A stretch of DNA of 57,986 nt from Flavipsychrobacter sp. Its GTDB lineage: Bacteria; Bacteroidota; Bacteroidia; Chitinophagales; Chitinophagaceae. The number at the start of each line of letters is the position of its first letter. Position 1 is the first letter of the stretch. This document shows, in pieces, positions 24,901 to 32,700 of the stretch. The notes beneath the pieces were generated by a model. The model was not told where the DNA came from and searched no databases. It saw only the letters and a program-made list of their open reading frames with translations. Position numbers and translations under genes: made by a program. Location of the stretch: NCBI GenBank assembly GCA_016786665.1, contig JAEUVZ010000034.1, positions 1 to 57,986 on the forward strand, written 5' to 3'.

Positions 24901-25350
24901 GGCCCCTTTCTTCACATACTGCGATACCCATTTGTTCTTTTCTTTTATCAGGTCTTTGGTGGTCATATTCCGGGAGGTTTTCCCAAAGCGCTTTTTGAAG
25001 AACTCTTCGTATTTTTTCAGTTCTTCATCGCTCATCATATCCTCCAGTTTCTTATCGTCGTCGGTCTCATCCAGCATTTTGTTCAGGTAGTAAGCCGCCA
25101 GTTCGCTGGGGTTAAGCTCTATCGCCAGCCCCTCGGCCCTGTCTATCGCTGCAAAAACGGAGTCGTCGTGGCGGAAGAGCCGCTTGTCGGTCAGATGTAT
25201 GGTCCCAAATAGGTAAGAGGGCTTGCTCAGGCCATTCCCGGAAATGCGCCACAGCAACGACTGGTTCGGGTCTGACTGTTTTTGGGCGTTGGTAGTTAAG
25301 GAAGAAAAATTGAGGGCTGCAAGTAGCAGTAATGTCAGAAATCGAGGCAT
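21907..25350 (-). CDS. Very long exported TraB/GumN-domain protein
   Basis: 1147 residues from the ATG at 25350; this start gives a clean signal peptide (MPRFLTLLLLAALNFSSLTTNAQ), while a start 66 bp upstream would bury it. Residues about 30-285 are a TraB/GumN domain: LLWRISG, FGTIHLTD (GTxH motif, His 52), glutamate-rich middle and FAVGAAHLPGDSGV (second His, about 258). This domain is proposed to be a metal-dependent protease related to Tiki. The usual family length is about 300, so the 860 extra residues are unusual; they include a beta-rich middle and, at about 760-1000, helical HEAT-like repeats (YVATNAIKAQLKKV, LLGLLASIQTPEAYKTLYQL). Probably periplasmic. Function unknown. Confidence 0.8.
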   Translation of the reverse strand: MPRFLTLLLLAALNFSSLTTNAQKQSDPNQSLLWRISGNGLSKPSYLFGTIHLTDKRLFRHDDSVFAAIDRAEGLAIELNPSELAAYYLNKMLDETDDDKKLEDMMSDEELKKYEEFFKKRFGKTSRNMTTKDLIKEKNKWVSQYVKKGAMPTILDAYLYTIADRHGKWVGGIEDVQDQMQLADRSDIRLMAASEKFSDIEQLINLYINYDLKGINEAINNYDDNFKDVMLTRRNIKMARRMDSLSQFRTMFFAVGAAHLPGDSGVINLLRARGFSVEPVRSANKIDADKYKFSSESKERWVEVTGERNLYTVQMPGIPTLLKLYGLMDMQYLIDFSDLTGYMSMVVTSASNLDNLEESAEKYAQRVFGRENVKKSRITNNGANGYEMMEEHDGNWLRIQLYGMGRILYIVGASAATKDKVKSEKSNKFFASYQVKPEEKGEERLYVMADSSLAYKFTSPALVSFNERLTKQTDVHADWRIRIYSGLDEATGSYVMLTSRDVNHGYYIPDDTVVLNDIFAGLSAQCEGTRKDTLIHGHKAMIFTCINSENIAMKMLSIVRGNRSMNFGLVTSVDMKDDERLNTMFHTLELLPYKQADWQVRSDAANTFRTYAPAVIVTESSEDVAEEGLTRFHSFDSLSATTYQVVIEPQHKYTWVENDSAFLKEKQDEYIEKDKVLLSQKVTRQPNELTREVVFKEPASGIYRRMKTLYTNNTLYHLFSSTEKSITENANTNRFFSDFKPTASVSFDARSSKTEQLLKDLFSKDSTTASEAMDALPKAHFSAKDIPALNALLLDTLPGMSDVHRYVATNAIKAQLKKVADTANISFVRNNYQKASGNKQVQYNLLGLLASIQTPEAYKTLYQLMAKEPLDRDYVLGLRFQLVDSLPLSAACYPEIEALARDTQTASMAAYISLQLLDSGLITFQQLKRNEETYIACIDKINGDAAASDRLGWGDYPLIELLDTLNTPAATNALKGFLTQNVYMRSKVAQLLAKKGSEVEPRVWQSIADTIITRSDLYNSLKEMNKEQLFPKQYANQKSLAESDIHVAANDEYEPSSVEYIGEKSASVSGTKYKFYLYRIVYTGDDESSSYLGIAGGYDTHGKQLSAQKDYTGLYWEEEYSKEKQDELFNAFINQLEVNEFRKLLAD

Positions 25351-25600
25351 AGTAGTTGCCCGCACGAGAGGTTTACCTGCGGACTGTAAAGATAGGAGAT
25401 ATGCAGGTTGGGACAAATATTTATTGCTCTGAGGGTAGACTGGTTATCCCATCCCGGGAGCAAACTGTGTGCATTTTTAGTGCGGTAGGCCCCGTAGTCT
25501 TCATATCTTTATAGTACAGGTGGGTCGGGTGCCTGAGGGTACTCCCGGCCGAAGGGTTCATTTGTATTTAGGCGTCTAAAATTCCGTGGTCAGTAAACAG

Positions 25601-26269
25601 ATGCGATTTTTCTTGCTATACCTGCTATTTTCCGGTGTTATTGCTGCCCGCTGCCAGGAGGTGAATGTCCGTGTTACAGCCTCTTTTTCAGGGAAACCCT
25701 TATTGCTGGAGTCTTTCTATCAGTTGCCGGGTGGCGACAGCATTGCTTTCGATGGGGTTCGTTTTTACATTTCAGATATAGCGCTGTATCTGGGTGATAA
25801 ACGGGTGTATACGGAAAAGGACAGCTACCACCTGGTAGATGTGAGCGACGAGGTTACCACACACTTTCGCGTTTCCGCTACGCAGCATTTTGATAAGATA
25901 GTGTTCCACCTGGGGATTGACAGCGCTACCAGCACATCGGGTGCGCTGGGTGGCGACCTGGACCCCGGCAAAGGTATGTTCTGGACCTGGCAAAGCGGGT
26001 ACATCAATTGCAAAATAGAGGGGCGCAGCAATCGTTGTCCTACCCGCCACCACGATTTCAGTTTACACCTGGGTGGCTACTCCGGCGCTGATCTCGCTAT
26101 CCAGGAAATAGCGCTTCCGGTATCGCCGGGCGATATTGTCATTAATTTACCCCTCGATAAATTCCTGGCAGCAATAGACTTGCGCCGGCAGCATACTGTT
26201 ATGAGTCCCGGGCCCGGAGCGGTAGCCCTTTCAAAGACATTGGCAGCCTTATTTGAAGTATCACGATGA
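25601..26269 (+). CDS. MbnP-like copper-binding protein
   Basis: 222 residues from the ATG at 25601 (a GTG 15 bp upstream is possible). Signal peptide ending VIAARCQ. Conserved MbnP features: FDGVRFYISDIALYL near the start of the domain, GGDLDPGKGMFWTWQSGYI (Trp 128 and Trp 130) and the His-rich HHDFSLHLGGY. In methanotrophs MbnP binds copper with the help of a tryptophan turned into kynurenine by the di-haem enzyme MbnH. The next gene, overlapping by 4 bp, is a matching MauG-like enzyme, so the pair is likely to work together in the periplasm. No methanobactin peptide genes are seen. Confidence 0.85.
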   Translation: MRFFLLYLLFSGVIAARCQEVNVRVTASFSGKPLLLESFYQLPGGDSIAFDGVRFYISDIALYLGDKRVYTEKDSYHLVDVSDEVTTHFRVSATQHFDKIVFHLGIDSATSTSGALGGDLDPGKGMFWTWQSGYINCKIEGRSNRCPTRHHDFSLHLGGYSGADLAIQEIALPVSPGDIVINLPLDKFLAAIDLRRQHTVMSPGPGAVALSKTLAALFEVSR

Positions 26270-27273
26270 GGAAACGATGGGTGATAGGGATACTGGCTGC
26301 CCTTATGGTGTTACTCTCCTTTAAGAAGGAAAGGCTGTTTACAGAGCCGTCGGGTTGGCCGGAGGCTGTTTATGATTTTAAGAGAAATCCCCCTGACCCG
26401 GCCAAAATAGAAATTGGCCGCCTCCTTTTTTACGACCCGGTACTGTCGCGCGATAGTACTATATCCTGCGGTAGTTGTCATTTGCAATACACAGCTTTTG
26501 CCCACGTAGACCACCGCCTGAGCCACGGAATCAGCGACCGCATCGGTACCCGAAACGCACCCGCCCTGGTTAACCTGGCCTGGGCGCGCGATTTCATGTG
26601 GGATGGAGCGGTCAATCACCTGGACGTACAAGCATTGGCCCCTATCGCCAATCCCGATGAAATGGACGAAAGCATTGCCCACGTAGTGGCGAAGCTGCAA
26701 AAAACTGAGCGCTATCCGGCATTGTTTTACGCTGCATATGGCGACTCAGCCATTAAAACGGAGTACGTTCTCAAGAGTCTCTCCCAGTTCATGCTCACCT
26801 TTGTGAGCGCCAATTCCCGCTACGACCGTGTAAAGAAGGGCCTGGATACATTTACGGCCAAGGAGGCGAAGGGATATGCATTGTTTCGCACCCACTGTAG
26901 TTCCTGCCACACAGAGCCGCTGTTTACCAATCAACGGTACGAGTACAATGGCTTGCCCATAGATGATTCGCTCCAGGACTGGGGGCGCATGCGCATTACC
27001 CGCCGTTCTGCTGATTCACTCAGGTTTAAGGTGCCCACGCTGCGCAATATTGAGTTTTCGTATCCTTACATGCACGATGGGCGCTTCAAGTCACTGCACC
27101 AGGTGCTGAACCACTACGCCTCGGGCATTCAGCAGGCGCCCGCATTGCCCCCGTCTCTGCAAAAGGGCATTCCCCTCTCCGGCTCTGATAAAGCGGAACT
27201 GGTAGCATTTCTCCTCACGCTTACGGATAGGGAATTCTTGTACAACAACGCTTTTTCGTTCCGGGGCAGGTAG
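26266..27273 (+). CDS. Di-haem cytochrome c peroxidase/MauG family enzyme (MbnH-like)
   Basis: 335 residues. N-terminal hydrophobic export or anchor helix (RWVIGILAALMVLLSF). Two haem c attachment sites: CGSCH (68-72) and CSSCH (211-215); also RNAPALVNLAW, FMWDGAV and FSYPYMHDGRFKSL, typical of the bacterial cytochrome c peroxidase/MauG family. MauG and MbnH use high-valent haem to oxidise tryptophan in a partner protein; plain peroxidases of the same family reduce H2O2. Translational overlap (ATGA) with the MbnP-like gene favours the MbnH role. Periplasmic. Confidence 0.88.
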   Translation: MRKRWVIGILAALMVLLSFKKERLFTEPSGWPEAVYDFKRNPPDPAKIEIGRLLFYDPVLSRDSTISCGSCHLQYTAFAHVDHRLSHGISDRIGTRNAPALVNLAWARDFMWDGAVNHLDVQALAPIANPDEMDESIAHVVAKLQKTERYPALFYAAYGDSAIKTEYVLKSLSQFMLTFVSANSRYDRVKKGLDTFTAKEAKGYALFRTHCSSCHTEPLFTNQRYEYNGLPIDDSLQDWGRMRITRRSADSLRFKVPTLRNIEFSYPYMHDGRFKSLHQVLNHYASGIQQAPALPPSLQKGIPLSGSDKAELVAFLLTLTDREFLYNNAFSFRGR

Positions 27274-27348
27274 GGTTCCGCCTTGTTGTGTCGCAATTAC
27301 CACCCCAAAATGCCGCTTTCGCCCACCGTCGCGAAAAAAAGACACTGC

Positions 27349-27356
27349 TACATTTG
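27349..27356 (+). promoter_or_regulatory. Promoter -7 element of the ArsR operon
   Basis: TACATTTG matches TAnnTTTG exactly; the expected start is near 27362, right at the first AACC-4-GGTT repeat. No convincing -33 element is seen. Confidence 0.5.
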
Positions 27357-27359
27357 TAA

Positions 27360-27400
27360 AACCAAAAGGTTACCAATATGTTTGCAACCGAAAGGTTACA
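27360..27400 (+). promoter_or_regulatory. Twin operator for the ArsR-type repressor
   Basis: Two near-identical 15-mers, AACCAAAAGGTTACC (27360-27374) and AACCGAAAGGTTACA (27386-27400), each contain the inverted repeat AACC-4-GGTT. They start 26 bp apart, at the predicted start of transcription and just before the regulator's ATG at 27405. Such placement suits autorepression by the ArsR-family protein. This is inference from position and symmetry. Confidence 0.6.
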
Positions 27401-27404
27401 TATT

Positions 27405-27764
27405 ATGAGAAGAGACGTATTCCAGGCTATAGCCGACCCAACCCGTAGGGAGATATTGGGCATGATAGCAAAGCAGCCGCTGAACGTAAATTCGGTAGCG
27501 GAACAGTTTGACGTAAGCAGAACAGCGGTGTACAAACACATAAAGATATTGATAGAGTGCGGGCTGGTAGAAGTGGAGCAGAAGGGTAGGGAGCGCTATT
27601 GCGAAGCCAGGCTCGAAAAGCTCAGCGAAGTTTCGGAATGGGTGGAGCAATACCGCAAACTATGGACTAATAAACTGGACTCGCTGGAGCGCTACCTGGA
27701 GCAGGTACAGCAACAGGAAGCGTCTGGAAAAAGTACACGTTCAGCCAGGGCAAAACGAAAATAG
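27405..27764 (+). CDS. ArsR-family winged-helix repressor
   Basis: 119 residues from the ATG at 27405 (MRRDVFQAIADPTRREILGM). An ATG at 27378 would place the second operator inside the coding region and is less likely. Winged helix-turn-helix of ArsR type: LNVNSVAEQFDVSRTAVYKHIK, then LIECGLVEVEQKGRERYCEA. No cysteine metal-binding box, so this is the ArsR/SRPBCC-pair type rather than a metal sensor. It lies 2 bp before an AHSA1/SRPBCC gene, the classical pairing for this subfamily. Confidence 0.9.
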   Translation: MRRDVFQAIADPTRREILGMIAKQPLNVNSVAEQFDVSRTAVYKHIKILIECGLVEVEQKGRERYCEARLEKLSEVSEWVEQYRKLWTNKLDSLERYLEQVQQQEASGKSTRSARAKRK

Positions 27765-27766
27765 AT

Positions 27767-28231
27767 ATGGACACGACCAGGAAAGAAGTAATAGTAAGTA
27801 AACTGCTGAAAGCATCCCGTGAAAGGGTGTACCGCGCATGGACCGACCCGGAACAGTTTTCGAAATGGTGGGGGCCGGAGGGTTATGACATACCCGTATG
27901 CGAGTTTGACCTGAGGCCGGGCGGCGCTCTCCGGATAGATATGAGTGGTGCCGGTGGCTGGCTGATGCGTATGGATGGAAACTTTGTAGAAGTGGTGGAT
28001 AACGAGAAGCTCGTTTTTACCACAGCAGCTTTCCCCGATGAAGAAGGCAATCCTACTCATGAGCATCTGAATACAATCTTGTTTGCAGAGGAGGAGGGTG
28101 GCACCCGGGTAACTGTTACGGTAACCTTACTGCGTGTGCCGGAAGGGGCCGCGGCTGTAGATGGCTTGAGCGATGGTTGGAAAAGCAGCCTCGACCAACT
28201 GGAACAACGTTTATTTTCAATTAATCAATAA
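27767..28231 (+). CDS. SRPBCC (AHSA1-like) ligand-binding domain protein
   Basis: 154 residues, a single START/Bet v1-like fold with the marks of the activator-of-Hsp90-homologue-1 family: LKASRERVYRAWTDPEQFSK, WWGPEGYDIP, FDLRPGGALRIDM and a C-terminal helix GWKSSLDQLEQRL. These proteins bind hydrophobic ligands in a deep pocket; the ligand is not known. Almost contiguous with the ArsR gene and 20 bp before the VOC gene. Confidence 0.9.
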   Translation: MDTTRKEVIVSKLLKASRERVYRAWTDPEQFSKWWGPEGYDIPVCEFDLRPGGALRIDMSGAGGWLMRMDGNFVEVVDNEKLVFTTAAFPDEEGNPTHEHLNTILFAEEEGGTRVTVTVTLLRVPEGAAAVDGLSDGWKSSLDQLEQRLFSINQ

Positions 28232-28251
28232 TCTTTCAAAACGAAACAACT

Positions 28252-28686
28252 ATGTATTCAGTTAACCCGTACCTGAACTTCCAGGGCAACACAGAAGAAG
28301 CGTTTCTATTTTACAAGAGTGTTTTCGGTGGAGAGTTTACTTCGGTGATGCGATTTAAAGACACCGCTGAGGCCGAAAAAATGAATGAAGCCGATAAGGA
28401 AAAGATCATGCACATTTCGCTTCCCATTGGCAAGCACACCATCCTTATGGGAACGGACGCGCTGGAATCGTTCGGACAAAAACTAACTATGGGAAACAAC
28501 CAGTACCTGAGCGTCAGTACCGCCAGCCGCGAAGAAGCAGACCGTCTTTTTAGCGAACTCTCCGCAGGGGGAATAGTAGAGATGCCAATGGCCGACATGT
28601 TCTGGGGCGATTATTTCGGTTCGTTCTTTGATAAGTTCGGGCTGGGCTGGATGATCAGTTTCAATCCGCAATTCCTGCCGGAGTAA
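28252..28686 (+). CDS. VOC (PhnB/glyoxalase-like) family protein
   Basis: 144 residues with two VOC beta-alpha-beta-beta-beta halves: VNPYLNFQGNTEEAFLFYKS and WGDYFGSFFDKFGLGWMISF, resembling the PhnB/3-demethylubiquinone methyltransferase-like subfamily. Despite the PhnB name, such proteins are not known phosphonate enzymes; metal-dependent isomerase, resistance or binding roles are all possible. Third gene of the ArsR cluster, closed by a terminator. Confidence 0.88.
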   Translation: MYSVNPYLNFQGNTEEAFLFYKSVFGGEFTSVMRFKDTAEAEKMNEADKEKIMHISLPIGKHTILMGTDALESFGQKLTMGNNQYLSVSTASREEADRLFSELSAGGIVEMPMADMFWGDYFGSFFDKFGLGWMISFNPQFLPE

Positions 28687-28705
28687 TCGCACGGCACAAA
28701 GACAA

Positions 28706-28735
28706 ACCGGGTGACGAGCGTTACCCGGTATTTTT
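28706..28735 (+). terminator. Rho-independent terminator after the VOC gene
   Basis: ACCGGGTGAC (28706-28715) pairs with GTTACCCGGT (28720-28729, one G-U pair), loop GAGC, followed by ATTTTT. It ends the ArsR-SRPBCC-VOC unit and leaves only 20 bp before the DoxX ATG. Confidence 0.8.
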
Positions 28736-28755
28736 CACCCACAACAACACACCGC

Positions 28756-29127
28756 ATGAAAAAAGTGAACATAGCTTATTGGATTATTACTATAATCTTC
28801 GCCGGGTTTATGGCGTTTTCCGGCATTATGGATGCCCTGATGGTTCCGGAAGCCATAGATATGATGCACAACAAACTGGGGTATCCCGAGTACATTATTG
28901 CGTTCATAGGTTGGGCGAAAGTATTAGGCGCGGTGGTATTGCTACTTCCAGGTTTCCCGCGACTGAAAGAATGGGCCTATGCAGGCATGTTCATCGATCT
29001 CGCCGGGGCGGCATACTCCAATCTTCGCAGCGGCCAGCCCGGTGTTGGATTCATGGTAATATTCTTTGCATTCCTCTTCGCTTCCTACTTCCTTCACCAC
29101 AAACGGCTGAAGGCGAAAGCGGTTTAG
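28756..29127 (+). CDS. DoxX-family membrane protein
   Basis: 123 residues from the ATG at 28756 (MKKVNIAYWIITIIFAGFM); an earlier in-frame start lies inside the preceding terminator. Four hydrophobic helices in the DoxX arrangement, with FSGIMDAL in the first helix, AFIGWAKVLGAVVLL, LKEWAYAGMFIDLAGAAYS and FFAFLFASYFLHHKR. Inner membrane; DoxX-like proteins are linked loosely to quinone or redox functions, but this subgroup is uncharacterised. Such genes are often found with ArsR/SRPBCC/VOC genes as here. Confidence 0.85.
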   Translation: MKKVNIAYWIITIIFAGFMAFSGIMDALMVPEAIDMMHNKLGYPEYIIAFIGWAKVLGAVVLLLPGFPRLKEWAYAGMFIDLAGAAYSNLRSGQPGVGFMVIFFAFLFASYFLHHKRLKAKAV

Positions 29128-29155
29128 TAAGCAGCTTGCATTTTTTTTTTGACCT

Positions 29156-29710
29156 ATGAGGAAGATTGTATCGCAGGTAATGCTGAGCCTGGATGGTTAT
29201 ATGGAAGGTCCGGGCGGTACGCTTGACTGGCATCTGGTAGATGAGGAGTTCAACGATTATGCCGCTGGCCTGCTGACCCAGGTAGATACCTTGCTGTTTG
29301 GCAGGAAGACCTATGAGGTAATGGCAGCCTACTGGCCTACCGGCAAGGCCATGCAAGACGACCCGGTAATAGCCGGCCACATGAATACACTGCAAAAGGT
29401 AGTGTGCAGCCTGACGCTCCCCAGCGCTGACTGGCACAACACTTCGGTATATGGTAGTGATGCGCTGGAAAGGATAAAAGCCTTGAAGGCTACGGAAGGG
29501 AAAGACATAGCGCTCCTGGGCAGTTGCAACCTGGCCTCGTCGCTTCTGGTTGCAGGCCTGGTAGATGAATGGCGCATCATTTCCGTGCCCGTAGTGCTCG
29601 GCGGTGGTACGCCCTTTATGCGGGACGTTGATTTCTGTCGCCTGAAATTCGATAAAAGTTACGTATTCAATTCGGGCAATGTGTTAAATCATTACGTGCC
29701 CGCTCCATGA
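29156..29710 (+). CDS. Dihydrofolate reductase family protein (RibD C-terminal-like)
   Basis: 184 residues with the DHFR/RibD-C fold: KIVSQVMLSLDGYMEGPGG, TLLFGRKTYEVMAAYWP, LLGSCNLASSLLVAGLVDEW and VVLGGGTPFM. Although called dihydrofolate reductase family, these small YwjB/YyaP-like proteins are not shown to reduce folate; an NADPH-dependent reductase function is likely. Last gene before a bidirectional terminator. Confidence 0.88.
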   Translation: MRKIVSQVMLSLDGYMEGPGGTLDWHLVDEEFNDYAAGLLTQVDTLLFGRKTYEVMAAYWPTGKAMQDDPVIAGHMNTLQKVVCSLTLPSADWHNTSVYGSDALERIKALKATEGKDIALLGSCNLASSLLVAGLVDEWRIISVPVVLGGGTPFMRDVDFCRLKFDKSYVFNSGNVLNHYVPAP

Positions 29711-29718
29711 GGAATTGT

Positions 29719-29763
29719 ATAACAACAGAAACGTCCCCGGCATGGGGACGTTCCTGTTGTTAT
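29719..29763. terminator. Bidirectional terminator, 20-bp stem
   Basis: ATAACAACAGAAACGTCCCC (29719-29738) pairs with 29744-29763 around a 5-nt loop. The single irregular pair is A-C in the plus-strand RNA but G-U in the minus-strand RNA, so the stem is complete for the minus-strand giant gene. It lies between convergent genes. Confidence 0.75.
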
Positions 29764-29776
29764 TGAATAGTACCGG

Positions 29777-32700
29777 TTACTTCTTAATGAACGGAATGGC
29801 TTCGTTTTGTCCGCCGGCGTTCAGTATCAGCAGGTAGCTTCCTGCAGGTATATCGTAGCCCAGGTTTACTTGCTTGTCCAGCAGGTTATTGTCTACTTTG
29901 GCTTTTTCAGTAATAATTACTTTGCCCGTTGGGTCTACTACTTTCAGCGATACTTTACCGTCTTTCATCTTTACAACGCCGCTTATGTTAAACTGTCCGT
30001 TGTTCGGGTTAGGGTAAAGGATCAGGCCGTTTTTAGAAGCAATGGTTCCCGCGTTCAGGCCGTAGGCTATCGCGTTCGATGTGCCCTGGCAACCATCAAT
30101 ATCGGTCACTACACAGGTATAGGTACCATTCTGCACTATTGTGTAGGTAGCGGCGGAGGCTCCGGGTATCAGTACCCCGTTCAGGTACCATTGGTAGATG
30201 GCATAGCTGCCGGTTACCGAAAGTACATTGCCTGCCTGGGTGATGGATGGCGATGGCGGGGTGTTTACAGTTACCAGTATAATGGAGCGCTGGCTTTCGC
30301 AGGTGCCGTCTGATTGCGATACGTAGTACGGCGTAATGCCCGCAATGCCGGTAGGCGGGGTGGGCGCTACCGGGTTTCCGGTGCCGCCTGTCGCTACATC
30401 ATACCACATCAGGTTGGTACCGGTGGCGGTCAGTTGCGGCGCGGGTTCATTCAGGCAGTATACCAGCGAACCGATAACTCCCGGTGTCGCCGGTGAAGGA
30501 TGGGCTGCCACGGTCATTGTTTGCGGGGCGCTGCTGCCGCAGGCATTGTTAGCTATTACGCTGATGGTGCCGGAGGTGCCGCCCGTTGTTACGTTAATGG
30601 TGTTGCCGGTGCTGCTTCCGCCCCATCCATTGGGTAGCGTCCAGGTATACGAAAGGATATTGTTATCCAGCGGAACGGAATAGGTGAGTGCGTTGCCGGA
30701 GCATACAGTGTCGTCACCCGTTATTGCGCCCGGCTGCTGGGGCAGGCTTCCGCCAACCGATACGTTGGTAGTGGTAGTGTCTGCGCACCCGGTAGTGGTA
30801 AGGGTAACGATGAGTGTATAGGTGCCGTCGTTGGAAAGCTGGGCATTGGTGATAGCCGGGTTTTGCGTACCGGATGTAAAGCCGCCGGGGCCTGTCCAGT
30901 TGTAGCTGGCGCCCGCTACTGTTGTGGCCGACAGTTGTATGTTGCCGCCAATGCAAACAGGAGTATTGCTGGAGGCGGCCGCTACGGGCTGAGGATGAAC
31001 CGTTACCGTTACCGGGCTGGAAAGGCCGGGGCAGCCGGTAAGCGACACCATCACGGTATAGTTGCCGGAAGTAGTGGCGGTGTAAGAGCTGCCGGTAGCG
31101 CCCGGTATGTCTACTGTATTTAATTTCCATTGGTAGCTGTAGCCGGTGCCGGTGTTGGCGTTCAATACCACGCTGCCGCCGGGGCAGAACGAGGTAGGGC
31201 CTGCCGCCGTTATGGTAGCGGTAGTGCCGGTGTTTACTACGGTGGCAATCGTGTTGGAGGTGTCGGAGCAGCCGCCCAGGTTGGTGACGATTACATCATA
31301 TACGCCCGCCGCCGAAGCGGTGTACGAACTGCTGGTAGCGCCCGGTATATTTACACCGCCCACGCGCCACTGGTAGGTAACTCCACTGGTGATGCTGGCG
31401 TTCAGCGTTACGTTGCTGCCCAGGCAGAAGGTGGTAGGGCCTGCCGCGCTGATGGAGACGTTCGGTATATTGAAGACATCTATATAGCTGGCGTAGGTAA
31501 GGGTGTCTGCACCCATCGAGTTGGTTACAACCAGGGTAACCGGGAAGCTGCCGTTGGTATTATATGTCACACTTGGGTTCTGGCTGGTGGAAGTGGAGGG
31601 GGTTCCGCCGGGGAAACTCCACGACCAACCGGTAGCGCCCGATGAAGAGTCGCTGAACTGAACCGATGTGCCGGCGCAGATAGCCGTATCGTTTACACCA
31701 AATTTTGCCAGCGGGCCTATCGCTATATTAATGTTGTCCAGGTAAATGGCCTGGCCGTAATAGCCGATGTTCTCAAATTTTACCAGTACCGTATTGCCTA
31801 TGTAGGGGGTTAGCCATACTGTGTCTTTACGCCACTGGGTCGCGTTGGGCACAAAGATGTTGGAAGTATAGTCGGGAGCGGTGGCCAGCACGGTGCCCGA
31901 TTTGGTATATACCGGCGTATACGTGTCACCGCAGTCGGTAGAGACCAGTACACGAAGGCTGTCGGGATAGGTGGAAGAGTAGCGGGCATAGGCCACGTCA
32001 AAGGTCACGCGTGCGTTTCCTGAGTTGGTGAGGTCTACTTTCGGGGCTACTATAGCGTCGTGCTGGCTATTAGTATTGGTAGCATAGTTATCAAACCGGA
32101 TGGCGTTGGCGCTGGCGCCGAAGCCGCCCGCTGCGTTTGTTTGCGACCAGTTGGCGCCGCTTTGCGAGGCCAGTTCCCAGCCGGCGGGCGGGTAAGTGCC
32201 GCCTTCAAATCCTTCCACTACCGAGGTGCCCTGTCCCCACGATACATTAATGTAGTTGGGCTTGGTAAGGTTAGTGGTTCCGCCCGTGCCGGTAGCGCTC
32301 AGCGAGGCATTGTAAAGGCCTACTGCGGGGTACACCACTATAGGGGTATCCAGTGTGGATGTGCCGGGTGTGCCCCCCGGGAACGTCCAGGTAAAGGAGG
32401 TAATGTTGCCGGCGGTGGTCTTAAAGTAGCGCACCGTATCGCCCGGGCAGATATTGGTCTTATCGGCGGTGAAGTCTACCACGGGTGGCAGGTTCATGTT
32501 TATGCTCGATTCCCATACACCACGCCCGAAGGTGGAAAGACGCAGTATACTGTTCACGGTTCCGTCGTTATACAGCATAAAGTCGGTGAAGTTCGCCACT
32601 GTCGGCAGGCCGGGAGCATTCGTCCAGTTGGGGGAAGTGTTGTCTTTGTAATATACATAGGCACCCATACTTACAAACAGGCGTTCGTTGGTAGAGAAGT

